Shown here: piece after piece, positions 13,301 to 26,900 of the stretch
Layout of the letters: every line of letters begins with the position of its first letter
How positions within the stretch are numbered: position 1 is the stretch's first letter
DNA from: Ariolimax columbianus
Lineage: Eukaryota; Mollusca; Gastropoda; Stylommatophora; Arionidae
Assembly (NCBI GenBank): GCA_036924085.1
Contig: JAVGWX010000011.1
Location: forward strand, 33,912,386 to 33,976,385
Direction of reading: 5' to 3'
Length of the DNA: 64,000 bases
Translations under genes and position numbers: made by a program
The notes under the pieces: model-generated
The model's input: the letters and a program-made list of their open reading frames with translations, nothing else
Database searches by the model: none
What the model was told of the DNA's origin: nothing

Positions 13301-16300
13301 ATCCTGCCATACAGAAATCATCTACCTATTCTTGTTCTCTAATATTTAGTCTACGATCAGTAAATGAAACTGGTTGTATACAAACTCTGCAGAGTCTTCT
13401 AAACCAGTATAAAGATATTAAGTTAAGTTAAGCTGTCTCTTACTTGTTCAAGAAAAACACTCTGCAGTTGTAGGAGACATTCTTATGCATCACAGGCCTA
13501 AAAAGAAAGTAACAAAATAGACATATTTGTATCAAGAATATAGCTTGATCAATAAGTCATCATTCAAACATGTGTTTTAATGACTTTGCTCAAAGTTATC
13601 CGTATTTGTTCCCATTTTTACAAATAAATACCAGAACAGAAAACAAGACCTACTTTACAACCAAAATGCCTTCCCCTTCCCCAGGGACTGAGAACAACAC
13701 AAAGGTCTTCCCCTTCCCCAGGGACTGAGAACAACACAAAGGTCTACGCCTTCCCTAGGGACTGAAAACAACACAAATGTCTTCACCTACCTAGGGACTG
13801 AGAACAACACAAATGTCTTCACCTTCCCCAATGACTGAAAACAACACAAATGCCTTCCCCTTCCCCAATGACTGAAAACAACACAAATGCCTTCACCTTC
13901 CCCATGGACTGAGAACAACACAAATGTCTTCACCTTCCCCAATGACTGAAAACAACACAAATGCCTTCACCTTCCCCAGGGACTAAAAACAACACAAATG
14001 CCTTCACCTTCCCCAGGGACTGAGAACAACACAAATGTCTTAACCTTCCCCAGGGACTGAGAACAACACAAATGTCTTCACCTTCCCCAGGGACTGAAAA
14101 CAACACAAATGTCTTGACCTACCCAGGGACTGAGAACAACACAAATGCCTTCACCTACCCAGGGACTGAGAACAACACAAATGCCTTCCCCAGCAACTGA
14201 AAACAACACAAATGCCTTCCCCTTCTCCAGGGACTGAGAACAACACAAATGTCTTCACCTTCCCCAGGGACTGAGAACAGCACAAATGTCTTCACCTTCC
14301 CCAGAGACTGATAACAACACAAATGTCTTCACCTTTCCCAGGGACTGAGAACAATACAAATTGCTTCACCTTCCCCAGGGACTGAGAACAACACAAATGC
14401 CTTCACCTTCCCCAGGGACTGAGAACAACACAAATGCCTTCACCTTCCCCAGGGACTGAAAACTACACACTTGCCTTCCCCTTCCCCAGGGACTGAGAAC
14501 AACACAAATGCCTTCCCCTTCCCCAGGGACTGAGATCAACACAAATGTCTTTACCTTCCCCAGGGACTGAGAACAACACACTTGCCTTCCCCTTACCCAG
14601 GGACTGAGAACAACACAAATGTCTTCACCTTCCCCAGGGACTGAGAACAACACAAAGGTCTACGCCTTCCCCACGGACTGAAAACAACACAAATGCCTTC
14701 CCCTTCCCCAGCAACTGAAAACAACACAAATGTCTTCACCTACCTAGGGACTGAGAACAACACAAATGTCTTCACCTTCCCCAATGACTGAAAACAACAC
14801 AAATGCCTTCACCTTCCCCAGGGACTGAGAACAACACAAATGCATTCACCTTCCCCAGGGACTGAGAACAATACAAATATCTTCACCTTCCCCAGGGACT
14901 GAGAACAACACAAATGTCTTCACCTTCCCCAGGGACTGAAAACAACACAAATGTCTTCACCTACCCAGGGACTGAGAACAACACAAATGCCTTCCCCAGC
15001 AACTGAAAACAACACAAATGCCTTCCCCTTCTCCAGGGACTGAGAACAACACAAATGTCTTCACCTTCCCCAGGGACTGAGAACAACACAAATGTCTTCA
15101 CCTTCCCCAGGGACTGATAACAACACAAATGTCTTCCCCTTCCCCAGGGACTGGGAACAACACAAAGGTCTTCCCTTTCCCCAGGGACTGAAAACAACAC
15201 ACTTGCCTTCCCCTTCCCCAGGGACTGAGAACAACACAAATGCCTTCCCCTTCCCCAGGGTCTGAGAACAACAAAAATGCCTTTCCACAGGGACTGAGAA
15301 GAACACAAATGCCTTCCCCTTCCCCAGGGACTGAGATCAACACAAATGTCTTTACCTTCCCCAGGGACTGAGAACAACACACTTGCCTTCCCCTTCCCCA
15401 GGGACTGAGAACAACACAAATGTCTTCACCTTCCCCAGCAACTGAAAACAACACAAAAGTCTTCACCTACCTAGGGACTGAGAACAACACAAATGTCTTC
15501 ACCTTCCCCAATGACTGAAAACAACACAAATGTCTTCACCTTCCCCAGGGACTGAGAACAACACAAATGCCTTCACCTTCTCCAGGGACTGAGAACAAAA
15601 TAAATGTCTTCACCTTCCCCAGGGACTGAGAACAACACAAATGTCTTAACCTTCCCCAGGGACTGAAAACAACACAAATGTCTTCACCTTCCCCAGGGAC
15701 TGAAAACAACACAAATGTCTTGACCTACAAAGGAACTGAGAACAACACAAATGCCTTCCCCAGCAACTGAAAACAACACAAATGCCTTCCCCTTCTCCAG
15801 GGACTGAGAACAACACAAATGTCTTCACCTTCCCCAGGGACTGAGAACAACACAAATGCCTTCACCTTCCCCAGGGACTGAGAACAACACAAATGCCTTC
15901 ACCTTCCCCAGGGACTGAGAACAACACAAAGGTCTTCACCTTCCCCAGGGACTGAAAACAACATACTTGCCTTCCCCTTCCCCAGGGACTGAGAACAACA
16001 CAAATGCCTTCCCCTTCCCCAGGGACTGAGAACAACAAAAATGCCTTCCCCAGGGACTGAGAACAACACAAATGCCTTCCCCTCCCCCAGGGACTGAGAA
16101 CAACACAAATGTCTTTACCTTCCCGAGGGACTGAGAACAACACAAAGGTCTACGCCTTCCCTAGGGACTGAAAACAACACAAATGTCTTCACCTACCTAG
16201 GGACTGAGAACAACACAAATGTCTTCACCTTCCCCAATGACTGAAAACAACACAAATGCCTTCCCCTTCCCCAGGGACTGAGAACAACACAAATGTCTTT

Positions 16301-19300
16301 ACCTTCCCCAGGGACTGAGAACAACACAAAGGTCTACGCCTTCCCCAGGGACTGAAAACAACACAAATGCCTTCCCCTTCCCCAGCAACTGAAAACAACA
16401 CAAATGTCTTCACCTACCTAGGGACTGAGAACAACACAAATGTCTTCACCTTCCCCAATGACTGAGAACAACACAAATGTCTTCACCTTCCCCAATGACT
16501 GAAAACAACACAAATGCCTTCACCTTCCCCATGGACTGAGAACAACACAAATGTCTTCACCTTCCCCAATGACTGAGAACAACACAAATATCTTCACCTT
16601 CCCCAGGGACTGAGAGCAACACAAATGTCTTCACCTTCCCCAGGGACTGAAAACAACACAAATGTCTTCACCTACCCAGGGACTGAGAACAACACAAATG
16701 CCTTCCCCAGCAATTGAAAACAACACAAATGCCTTCCCCTTCTCCAGGGACTAAGAACAACACAAATGTCTTCCCCTTCCCCAGGGACTGAGAACAACAC
16801 AAATGTCTTCACCTTCCCCAGGGACTGAGAACAATACAAATGTCTTCACCTTCCCAAGGGACTGAGAACAACACAAATGTCTTCACCTTCCCCAGGGATT
16901 GAGAACAACACAAATGCCTTCACCTTCCCCAGGGACTGAGAACAATATAAATGTCTTCACCTTCCCCAGGGACTGAAAACAACACAAATGTCTTCACCTT
17001 CCCCAGGGACTGAGAACAACACAAAGGTCCACGCCTTCCCCAGGGACTGAAAACAACACAAATGTCTTCACCTTCCCCAGGGACTGAGAACAACACAGAG
17101 GTCTACGCCTTCCCCAGGGACTGAAAACAACAAAAATGCCTTCCCCTTCCCCAGCAACTGAAAACAACACAAATGTCTTCACCTACCTAGGGACTGAGAA
17201 CAACACAAATGTCTTCACCTTCCCCAATGACTGAAAACAACACAAATGTCTTCACCTTCCTCAGGGACTGAGAACAACACAAATGCCTTCACCTTCTCCA
17301 GGGACTGAGAACAAAATAAATGTCTTCACCTTCCCCAGGGACTGAGAACAACACAAATGCCTTCACCTTCCCCAGGGACTTAAAAAAACACAAATGTCTT
17401 AACCTTCCCCAGGGACTGAGAACAACACAAATGTCTTAACCTTCCACAGGGACTGAAAACAACACAAATGTCTTGACCTACCCAGGGACTGAGAACAACA
17501 CAAATGCCTTCCCCAGCAATTGAAAACAACACAAATGCCTTCCCCTTCTCCAGGGACTCAGAACAACACAAATGTCTTCACCTTCCCCAGGGACTGAGAA
17601 CAACACAAATGCCTTCACCTTCCCCAGGGACTGAGAACAACACAAAGGTCTTCACCTTCCCCAGGGACTGAAAACAACATACTTGCCTTCCCCTTCCCCA
17701 GGGACTGAGAACAACACAAATGCCTTCCCCTTCCCCAGGGACTGAGAACAACAAAAATGCCTTCCCCAGGGACTGAGAACAACACAAATGCCTTCCCCTC
17801 CCCCAGGGACTGAGAACAACACAAATGCCTTCCCCTTCCCCAGCAACTGAAAACAACACAAATGTCTTCACCTACCTAGGGACTGAGAACAACACAAATG
17901 TCTTCACCTTCCCCAATGACTGAAAACAACACAAATGCCTTAGCCTTCCCCAGGGACTGAGAACAACACAAATGTCTTTACCTTCCCCAGGGACTGAGAA
18001 CAACACAAAGGTCTACGCCTTCCCCAGGGACTGAAAACAACACAAATGCCTTCCCCTTCCCCAGCAACTGAAAACAACACAAATGTCTTCACCTACCTAG
18101 GGACTGAGAACAACACAAATGTCTTCACCTTCCCCAATGACTGAGAACAACACAAATGTCTTCACCTTCCCCAATGACTGAAAACAACACAAATGCCTTC
18201 ACCTTCCCCATGGACTGAGAACAACACAAATGTCTTCACCTTCCCCAATGACTGAGAACAACACAAATATCTTCACCTTCCCCAATGACTGAAAACAACA
18301 CAAATGCCTTCACCTTCCCCATGGACTGAGAACAACACAAATGTCTTCACCTTCCCCAATGACTGAGAACAACACAAATATCTTCACCTTCCCCAGGGAC
18401 TGAGAACAACACAAATGCCTTCCCCTTCTCCAGGGACTGAGAACAACACAAATGTCTTCCGCTTCCCTAGGGACTGAGAACAACACAAATGTCTTCACCT
18501 TCCCCAGGGACTGAGAACAATACAAATGTCTTCACCTTCCCAAGGGACTGAGAACAACACAAATGTCTTCACCTTCCCCAGGGATTGAGAACAACACAAA
18601 TGCCTTCACCTTCCCCAGAAACTGAGAACAATATAAATGTCTTCACCTTCCCCAGGGACTGAGAACAACACAAATGTCTTCACCTTCCCCAGGGACTGAG
18701 AACAACACAAAGGTCTACGCCTTCCCCAGGGACTGAGAACAACACAAAGGTCTACGCCTTCCCCGGGGACTGAAAACAACACAAATGCCTTCCCCTTCCC
18801 CAGCAACTGAAAACAACACAAATGTCTTCACCTACCTAGGGACTGAGAACAACACAAATGTCTTCACCTTCCCCAATGACTGAAAACAACACAAATGTCT
18901 TCACCTTCCCCAGGGACTGAGAACAACACAAATGCCTTCACCTTCTCCAGGGACTGAGAACAAAATAAATGTCTTCACCTTCCCCAGGGACTGAGAACAA
19001 CACAAATGTCTTCACCTTCCACAGGGACTGAAAACAACACAAATGTCTTCACCTACCCAGGGACTGAGAACAACACAAATGCCTTCACCAGCAACTGAAA
19101 ACAACACAAATGCCTTCCCCTTCTCCAGGGACTGAGAACAACACAAATGTCTTCACCTTCCCCAGGGACTGAGAACAACACAAATGCCTTCACCTTCCCC
19201 AGGGACTGAGAAAACCACAAATGCCTTCACCTTCCCCAGGGACTGAGAACAACAAAAAGGTCTTCACCTTCCCCAGGGACTGAAAACAACACACTTGCCT

Positions 19301-22300
19301 TCCCCTTCCCCAGGGACTGAGAACAACAAAAATGCCTTCCCCTTCCCCAGGGACTGAGAACAACAAAAATGCCTTCCCCAGGGACTGAGAACAACACAAA
19401 TGCCTTCCCCTCCCCCAGGGACTGAGAACAACACAAATGTCTTTACCTTCCCCAGGGACTGAGAACAACACAAAGGTCTACGCCTTCCCCAGCAACTGAA
19501 AACAACACAAATGCCTTCCCCTTCCCCAGCAACTGAAAACAACACAAATGTCTTCACCTACCTAGGGACTGAGAACAACACAAATGTCTTCACCTTCCCC
19601 AATGACTGAAAACAACACAAATGCCTTCCCCTTCCCCAGCAACTGAAAACAACACAAATGTCTTCACCTACCTAGGGACTGAGAACAACACAAATGTCTT
19701 CACCTTCCCCAATAACTGAAAACAACACAAATGCCTTCACCTTCCCATGGGACTGAGAACAACACAAATGTCTTAACCTTCCGCAGGGACTGAGAACAAC
19801 ACAAATCTCTTCACCTTCCCCAGGGACTGAAAACAACACAAATGTCTTCACCTACCCAGGGACTGAGAACAACACAAATGCCTTCCTCAGCAACTGAAAA
19901 CAACACAAATGCCTTCCCCTTTTCCAGGGACTGAGAACAACACAAATGTCGTCACCTTCCCGAGGGACTGAGAACAACACACATGTCTTCACCTTCCCCA
20001 GGGACTGATAACAACACAAATGTCTTCCCCTTCCCCAGGGACTGAGAACAATACAAATGTCTTCACCTTTCCCAGGATACAAATGTCTTCACCTTCCCCA
20101 GGGACTGAGAACAACACAAATGTCTTCACCTTTCCCAGGGACTGATAACAACACAAATGTCTTCACCTTCCCTAGGGACTGAGAACAACACAAATGTCTT
20201 CACCTTCCTCAGGGACTGAGAACAACACAAATGCCTTCACCTTCTCCAGGGACTGAGAACAATATAAATGTCTTCACCTTCCCCAGGGACTGAGAACAAC
20301 ACAAATGTCTTCACCTTCCCCAGGGACTGAGAACAACACAAATGCCTTCACCTTCCCCAGGGACTGAGAACAACACAAATGCCTTCACCTTCCCCAGGGA
20401 CTGAGAACAACACAAATGCCTTCACATTCCCCAGGGACTGAGAACAACACAAATGCCTTCACCTTCCCCAGCCACCTAACCAATGGCAATGATGACCGTA
20501 GACTGCTGCACAAATAATGATATGGTCAACTTGTACAGTCTATGTTTATCATTGTAGTTGTAATTTGTTAGATGTTTTCCCATGCGTTGTTCTTAGTTCT
20601 GATTTCATTTTATTTATGTCCGGCAATGAGTCTGAGCCATAATTGTTTATGCTGTTATCAATACATCTACTCCACACAACCAGCTCTATAAACAGTTAGT
20701 TACGCTGGCATAAGACTTTAGTCAATGAGATAATAAGGTTAGTATTGCCCTTTTGTGCTTTCACGTCTGCCAGAAAAGACTTGAGATTTGCTAAGTTAGC
20801 CAGACAGTTAACTTGTTAGTTGCCTCTTCATGTATTGTTTTTATTTGTCTAAAGAAAAACCAAATATTTAAAATTTGTGAATTTATGTATTTCTGATTCA
20901 GTAAAATGGTTCAATATGTTAATGATTGATACAGATAGTAAAGGTAGCCCCATAGTAGACACTGCTATCAGGAATGAAGTGTTAGAGACTTCATTGAATT
21001 TTAACCTCAGGTGGTTCTTCTGCACTTCCCCTGCTGTTGATATAAGTCCCTGGTATCTGATCCTAACTTTTGACTCTCTTAACTTGTATGCTTTATTCTT
21101 GCTTCTCCTTCTCTGGTGTTTGGTTTCTTACTTGATTGTAGTTGTTATTTTGGTGGGGTACTCTTTCAGTTTTTCACTTTATTGTCACGAGGTTTCGGTA
21201 ACTTCCAACTTCTGGTCCTCTCCTGACTCTGGCATTTCTCATTAACTTAAATCTTTCCTCATAATGACATTATCATTTATGGATTTCTCTTTCTTTATGA
21301 ATTCACATCAAGTATATATATGTATGCACTTGTGAGGAAACTTTGTGTCTGTGATGACCAGGTTTTGCTTGCTGCAAACATCTTCACCATATCTCTTAAA
21401 TTCTCCATCCAATCGAGAATGATCTTTTTAAACTATGGAATTCAAACCTCTAAGGAGAATAATTTTGACGTCACAATCATCCACCGTATTTTCCAGGAGT
21501 TCAAATCCATCTGTCATCAGCTCTATTCCCTTCAATTGGGACATAAACAATGACGATCTTGACTAATTTGCCTTCTTTTTTGAGGTTATCATTGTTCGTT
21601 CAGAGACAAATTTCCTTTGCTTGATGTTGCCGCTTTAGACTTCTGAGTAGAGTACAGTCCACTCCTCCTTTGGCTCTGTCAGTAGTGGGAACTCGACAGT
21701 AGAGAACTGTATTACCCTAAAGATCCATGACTCGCTGTACTTTTTTTTAAGTTTCTGCAAGAGCTAGAATTTCCAATTTGAATTTCTTGATTTCTTCCAT
21801 GAGCTCCTCCTGCTCTCCACTTAAACTCCTAATATTATAGGTTCTTCTTCTTCGTACGCTGTCAGACGTCAACCTTTATTTTTTCGAAAAAAGCAGCGGT
21901 CATCCTGAGGCTGTCGACACTGCCATAGAGCTTGTCTAGTGTTGCCACTGGTGATGGCCACATCTGCTTTCTCTGATCCTCGTATGTTGGGCAGTTTTGC
22001 AGCAAATGTTCAGCGGTCATTTTCTCGGTACCTACCGCACGTGCATTCGTCAGTGCCACCTATGTTCAATTTATTGTCAATTGTGGCCAGTGCGAAGTCT
22101 GACGGCCATGACCTGCTCTCTTCTGTTCAACTGGTAATAGGCATCATTTTTTGTGTAGCCAGTATGTTCTGTTTCCCATTTGGTCATGTATCTAGCTCTA
22201 ATAAGCCTTTTTGACTCTTCGTATGTCACACTAGGATCTAGTTGTGGTAGTCTTGCACCTTCTTTTGCCAGTCTGCCTCCTCGTTGCCTTGGATGTTACA

Positions 22301-23959
22301 GTGGGATGGAGCCCACTGTACCACTACTCTTATTGGTGCGGACTGCTGGCATAGTTGATAGAGTACTGCTCTTAAGTCATTAAATTCAGTATTATTCTGG
22401 CCTTTAGTGCTGTGACTACGGCCAGGGCATCTGTAAACAGGACTATATGGCTTTCATTTCTTTTGCCTGCCAGCACTGCTTCTACTGCAGCCCTCAGTGC
22501 CTCTGCCTCCGCTCTGAAATTGCTTGAGTATTTTCCAGTTGCCACTGACTGTGTTATTTTTCTACCATTTGGTAGGCTCAGGAATACCCCTGCCCCTCCG
22601 TTCTGTGTTGTTTGTTACAGAACCGTCGGTGTATGCATGGGTCCAGTCCATGCTTGGGTAGTTTTTTGTTATGTACCTCAGGGTTATGTCTCTCCTTTTT
22701 TTTTCAGTCTGGCTGTTCTTGTTTCCAATACCTGGTATATTTTCTACCACCTCTGGAAATATATGCTGCCTCCAGGTAGGTTTGCGTACAGTAGGGATGG
22801 GCTTTGGTGTTGTCTCCGCTTTAGTTTCCCATTTCCAAAATTATTTAGTCTCTTATGCATTGGATGGTCTGTCAGTCTTCTGAGTGTCTCTGCTTGCTGC
22901 TGGGCTCTGCAGTCTCTTCTGTCGGTCATGGATTGCAGATTTATAATCTTTTCAAGTTCTACAATTGGCGTTGACTTCATGCCTCCTGTTATAACTCTCA
23001 TGGCTTGGTTTTGGAGTTTGCTAATTTTATCGAAGTTCACCTTTGCTGCTGTTGTCCATGCCGCAATGCCATACTCGAGAACTGGTCTTACTGTCCCAGT
23101 GTACAGTTTCTTTAGTATACTTTCATCTGCTCCCCAGCTTGTGCCAGCAAGTTTCCTCATGATTGCCATTCTTTCTCTGGCTCTCATTCGGTTTCTCTCG
23201 ATCTGACTTTTTCATGTCATGCGTCGATCAAATGTGACTCCCAGGTAGTTTGGGTTGTCGTTTGGCTGCAGGTATTTGCCGCTAAGACTTATTTTGGTGT
23301 TTTGGGGTTTGTTTGAAAGCGAGAATATCGTACATGTTGTTTTTTCCTCATTTATTTTGACCAGCCATGAGTTCGCCCACTCCTCCACCGATGTTAGGGC
23401 CTGCTGCATCCGATTACTTGCTATGGCGAGATTCTTTTCAGAGGTCCACATAGCCAGATCGTCTGCAAACATGGAGCTGTGGACTCTTCTTGATATATTC
23501 TCTGTGATGTTATTTATATACACCAGGAAGAGTGTGGGTGACAGTACTCCTCCTAGGGGTACTCCGTGGTCAAGTGTCACCTTTTTGCTCATCTGCCCTT
23601 GTACTTGAACTCTGGCTGTTCTGTTTTTGAGGTAGTGGCTGTACATCTGTACATTTTCCCACAAACTTCACTTCTTCGTAGATATTCCAGGTTCCAAAAA
23701 TCATAGTCTGAAATTTATGCCAGTTTATCATCTTTAAGTCCTGTTTTCTTCCTTTGTTGACAGGCAGACAGACAAACAGGTGATTGGTTTGTTGAGTCTT
23801 TCTATGATACAGGGCTGCCTCCTTTTGGCCCCTGTGTCTGGCCGCAAATATTTATTTGGTATCTGCAGCTAACCTTTAAACACGGATGCCATTCAGCTAT
23901 CCACGACCCAGCTGAAGCATCTGGTATGAGGTCGACTCCTCCCCAAGGTCGAGCCATAC

Positions 23960-23990
<31 letters not shown>

Positions 23991-26900
23991 TCTCACTTCA
24001 AAAATGTATGCTCAAGAGTTTTGTCTGCCTTATGTTCATACTTGTATAATGATACAACAATTGAAGTAGTTTACTTACATTCCAACATCACAAAGAATGT
24101 CCTGGCAGTCAGAATGAGCAATTATGCGAGCCAACACTTCCCATGAGTGCAAGAAAGTATCACTCTCAAAGAAATGGTCACTGCAGCTGTATCCACTGAA
24201 AGAAAAGTAAAAACTCATTGCACTTATCTACTAAAACACATTATGGCATTATCACTAGACAAATATGCTAGAGGAGCACAACTGAGTTTGGAAATCCTTA
24301 TGAATCACAAGCTATTCAAGTATTATTGGGGTCGAAAATGGAAAATGGCTTATAGAACTTCATTCTACCTGGGCACCCCCATTAGTGCTTAGTCCCTTTC
24401 ATTGCTGAAAGTGTTGCACACATAGAACGAACTCCATAGCTCCTGTGGCAGCTCAACATTTTTTCCTGACTCCAACTGGTATTCATTTACAACTGGGTCG
24501 ACTGGGAGAAGTGATTGCTGTTGTTTAATGCCCACAATGAGTAAGTTTACTCTTTTGTGTGCCCTGAAAAGACGTTAAATGCGGGTTGTAGTAGCTTTCC
24601 TCAAATCCCGAGCATGCTGATGAAGGTGGACCGCAGCCCTCCAAGTGGTTGCACTATGCTTGGCTTCATCTACCTGGCGCCCACTTCTACGGGGATCACA
24701 TCGATCCACATCTCATCAGCTAGGCTGCCTTGAAAACAGCCTGTTTCCAGGAAACGCTACATGGAAGAGAGATTGTGGTCTTTGTCAGTGTACTGTGCCT
24801 GACACGACGTCTTGGTCAGTATGTTGTGCCTGACTGGACTAGCATCTCAGTTTCCTTAGAGAAGTGGTAATACCATGAAAAAACCCACAACATACCCAGT
24901 CTGCATAACCAAACCCAGCATGACTTAAACATAGTACATTGGGTTTGTAAATGAAGCTTACAATCTCGTGGCCACATGCTCCCGAAAGGAAAAGAAAGTT
25001 TTTTTTACTAACGTCCGCTGAAAACAGAATATTTATTGATATGGCCAGATACTTCTTCTTCTTCGTTCGTTCTCAATCTCCCTCTACCAAAATCTGAAAG
25101 GGCTTAAGTAGTAGAATGTAGTCCAGAGAACGGAATGCGTTGTGTCATAGTTTACAGCTTGGCTGCGATGTTTGCACCTTTTGGTCCAACACATCCGACT
25201 TCAGCAAGAATTTTTTTAGTACCGGGTTAGCATTCCTTCTTCGATCCCTTCTCCTTAGCCAGTCTGCCCTGCTGCAGTCTGTTATCCAGGATCACCACAT
25301 GAAGGTGTAGAAGGGTCTTGGCAGCTATGGTTCGCTGGCCCAGACGCTAGCAGTCAGCTATGGGTCGCTAACCACTGCAGCTCATGTGCTGCTCAGCATC
25401 TTGATCCCAATATGGCCAGATACAGCACTAAGACAAAAACAGAAACTTCTTCCTCTTCTGCGTTCATCCTGAGAAATAATTAATGTCATAGTTCACAGCA
25501 AGGCTGCGATATCTGTGCCTTTCGGCCTGACACATCCGATTTCATCTGGCTTTTTTGAGTACCAAGATTTGCATTCACGCTGCGATCCCTATCCCTTTGC
25601 CAGGCTGCACTAGTGCAGCCTGTTTCCAGGGTCGCCTTGTGGAAACAGAATAGGGTCTTGGTCAGCTATAGTTTGCTGACACTGATGCAAGCACCCAGCT
25701 ATGAGTTGCTGACTGCTGTCAGCTCATGCACTGTTGAATCTTGGCCCCAAAAACAGAAATGAAACCTACGTTACAACCTAAAGATCTTTATCAGAGACAA
25801 CAAACAAACAAAATATTTGGTAACAACTCATAAAGGAAGAGATGAATACATCAAATAGAGATATGAACACATAAATGAGTATGAAAAGATACTTAGCTGA
25901 ATAGTACATGAGAACTCGTCACAGGTCTCCTATCTATCAATTATTGTTGTTGCTTCGAATGCTCACAATGAGTAGGTTTGCTCTTTTGTGCGTCAGAAAA
26001 AGTGGCGAGTTGCAGTTGCTTTCCTCACATCCTGAGCGTGCTGATGAAGGTGGACCAGCTCCTCCAGGTTGTTGTGCTATGCTTGGCTTCATCTGTGTGT
26101 CGCTCGCTACTACGGGGATCATGTGGATCTCTCACCTTGTTAGCCAGGCTGCCATCAAAACAGGCCGTTTCCAGGAAGGGATACAAGGAAGCCAAGGTGA
26201 GGGTCTTGTCCAGTATGTTCTCCCTAAACCTGACTAACATGTCTGATCAGTATATTTTGCCTGATCAGAGATTAATGTTCCTTCCCTTTATGAATTATAA
26301 AAGAAACTGATTATCTTATAATAATAAAAATTTACCTGATCTCCAGTTCTTGACCAGTACGAAAGCGTGCACCTTTGGACTTGGCTTCAATTATGCCTGA
26401 GAAAAAGTCATTAAATCAGAAAATGCAACTGATTTGTGAAAAATAATATATATTACAGTGGTACTAAATTACTCTCTACATATTCTCACCCACCCCACCA
26501 TGCATAAACATCAAAATGTAAATATTCCGACATTTCTACAACTCTACTTCCACTATGAAGTGAAATGGTAAATTTATTAATTCTAACTAATCACAAGTAT
26601 ACTTCAGTTACAAGCTTACTACCTCTTTCATACAACATTTTTTAGTGAACATTTGATCACGAGTATAGAATATTTACAATTACAATAATTATATTTTTTA
26701 AATCATGCAAATGTTGAAAACATTGTCCTGGGGGCCAAAATGCAGTAGTGCATCAGTTTCTGTTTCTAAGAATTGATGTCAGTGCACTCCGGGCATACCC
26801 ATAGGTGCTCAGTCTCTCTCAGCAAATGGCATACGGTATGGATGCTGATGGTCCCTGTAGCTAGCTGGTTGTACACGCTCCTGCGCCGTCCTCTCATGCG

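Noticed and set aside
13655..20475. Many minus-strand ORFs of 60-150 codons (SVPGEGE / VVLSPWGR type)
   Set aside because: They are translations of the 37-bp satellite in successive frames; the unit lacks stops on that strand and its length is not a multiple of three.
22412..23206. 264-codon plus-strand ORF
   Set aside because: It is antisense to a Jockey-type reverse transcriptase and RNase H with clear motifs on the minus strand.
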